From Castellaniella caeni NBRC 101664 (lineage in GTDB: Bacteria; Pseudomonadota; Gammaproteobacteria; Burkholderiales; Burkholderiaceae_B): a DNA stretch of 64,000 nt. Made by a program: the position numbers and the translations under genes. Of the stretch, positions 63,536 to 64,000 are shown piece by piece; positions within the stretch are counted from its first letter, which is position 1, and every line of letters starts with the position of its first letter. Location: contig NZ_BCWN01000002.1 in assembly GCF_001592225.1 (NCBI RefSeq), positions 1 through 64,000 on the forward strand. Reading direction: 5' to 3'. The notes below the pieces were generated by a model. The model did no database searches. It was not told the DNA's origin and saw only the letters and a list, made by a program, of their open reading frames with translations.

Positions 63536-64000
63536 CTACCCCTTGGCGCCCCCTTTGACAGGCTTGTAGATCTGTTCGAGCGGCAGGGCCGTGGTGTGGC
63601 GCACGACCTCCATGACGAAGCCGGAGCTGACGTCCACCAACTCGGCCACCTTGATGAGCCGCTTGTATACGCGGTCGTACCCGGCGATGTCGGCCACGAC
63701 CACCTTGAGCAGGTAATCGACCTCGCCCGCCATGCGGTAGACCTCGAGGATTTCGGGAATGCCCGCCACGCCGTCGAGAAAGCGGGTCGTCCAGCCGTCG
63801 TCGTGGCGGGCCGCCTTGACCGTGACGAAGGCCGTCAGCCCCAGGCCCAGGCTGACCGGGTCGCACAGGGCGACCTGCGCCTGGATGACACCGTCTTCTT
63901 TCAGGCGCTGGATGCGGCGCCAGCAAGGCGTGGTGGACAGACCCACCCGGGCGGCCAGGTCAGCCAAGCTGGCTGATGCATCATTTTGCAGGATTTCAAG
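63536..64000 (-). CDS. Lrp/AsnC-family regulator, 5' end outside the window
   Basis: The frame is open to the right edge (LEILQNDASASLADLAARVGL, then STTPCWRRIQRLKEDGVI forms the helix-turn-helix). The C-terminal RAM domain is complete: GLTAFVTVKA, FLDGVAGIPEILEVYRMAGEVDYLLKVVVADIAGYDRV. At least 155 residues, near full length. Binds amino acids. Confidence 0.9.
   Translation of the reverse strand, partial: LEILQNDASASLADLAARVGLSTTPCWRRIQRLKEDGVIQAQVALCDPVSLGLGLTAFVTVKAARHDDGWTTRFLDGVAGIPEILEVYRMAGEVDYLLKVVVADIAGYDRVYKRLIKVAELVDVSSGFVMEVVRHTTALPLEQIYKPVKGGAKG

Overview
The window is a high-GC betaproteobacterial chromosome segment, most likely Alcaligenaceae (Bordetella/Achromobacter/Castellaniella-like). 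Reasons: the housekeeping blocks ilvB-ilvN-ilvC-psd-pssA, rpsO-pnp and tpiA-secG-tRNA-Leu, the malonate operon with a TRAP transporter, and the many periplasmic-binding-protein uptake systems. The genus cannot be fixed from the sequence alone.

Layout. (1) 1-3.1 kb is accessory DNA: the 5' part of an Rpn-type nuclease gene, IS3 and IS630 transposase stubs, the tail of a hicB antitoxin, a collapsed hipA behind an intact hipB with two operator-like palindromes, and a SinI-type restriction endonuclease gene with no methyltransferase beside it. (2) 3.2-10.4 kb carries dbpA, a very large SF1 helicase, rfbA-rfbC and tehB. (3) 10.5-12.6 kb is a small cassette (RhuM-Fic protein plus a ParD/ParE pair whose toxin seems to start at ATT). 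It lies between two copies of a tRNA-Leu 3' end with its terminator and has no integrase. (4) 12.6-14.1 kb holds tRNA-Leu(GAG), secG, tpiA and tRNA-Leu(UAA).

(5) 14.1-30.4 kb is a catabolic region. A diguanylate cyclase is followed by a class III aminotransferase and its MocR regulator. Divergent from these runs a polyamine-type ABC transporter, then an SDR, a StyA-like flavin monooxygenase, an outer-membrane channel, an isatin-hydrolase-like cyclase and a carotenoid-desaturase-like FAD enzyme. A convergent XylS-type AraC regulator closes the region. It reads as an uptake and oxidation pathway for an aromatic or indolic nitrogen compound and is the best candidate here for an undescribed system. 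(6) 30.5-35.8 kb is an operon for uptake and probably inversion of a D-amino or cyclic imino acid: FAD dehydrogenase, pyrroline/piperideine-2-carboxylate reductase and a polar amino acid ABC transporter. (7) 35.9-40.9 kb holds a PAS-GGDEF-EAL protein, tRNA-Ser, a quinone oxidoreductase and a lone fliD.

(8) 40.9-48.7 kb is core: pnp, rpsO, pssA, psd, ilvC, ilvN, ilvB, with a terminator hairpin in the ilvB leader. (9) 49.2-51.4 kb is a FUSC membrane protein. (10) 51.5-58.9 kb is the malonate operon matR-matA-enoyl-CoA hydratase-matB-dctP-dctQ-dctM, with several start/stop overlaps. (11) 59-64 kb has yaaA, 3-hydroxybutyrate dehydrogenase, a small XRE protein, a TerC protein under a yybP-ykoY-type manganese riboswitch with terminator, an MFS exporter and an Lrp/AsnC regulator cut by the window edge.

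All family assignments come from reading motifs and recalling families. No search was run.
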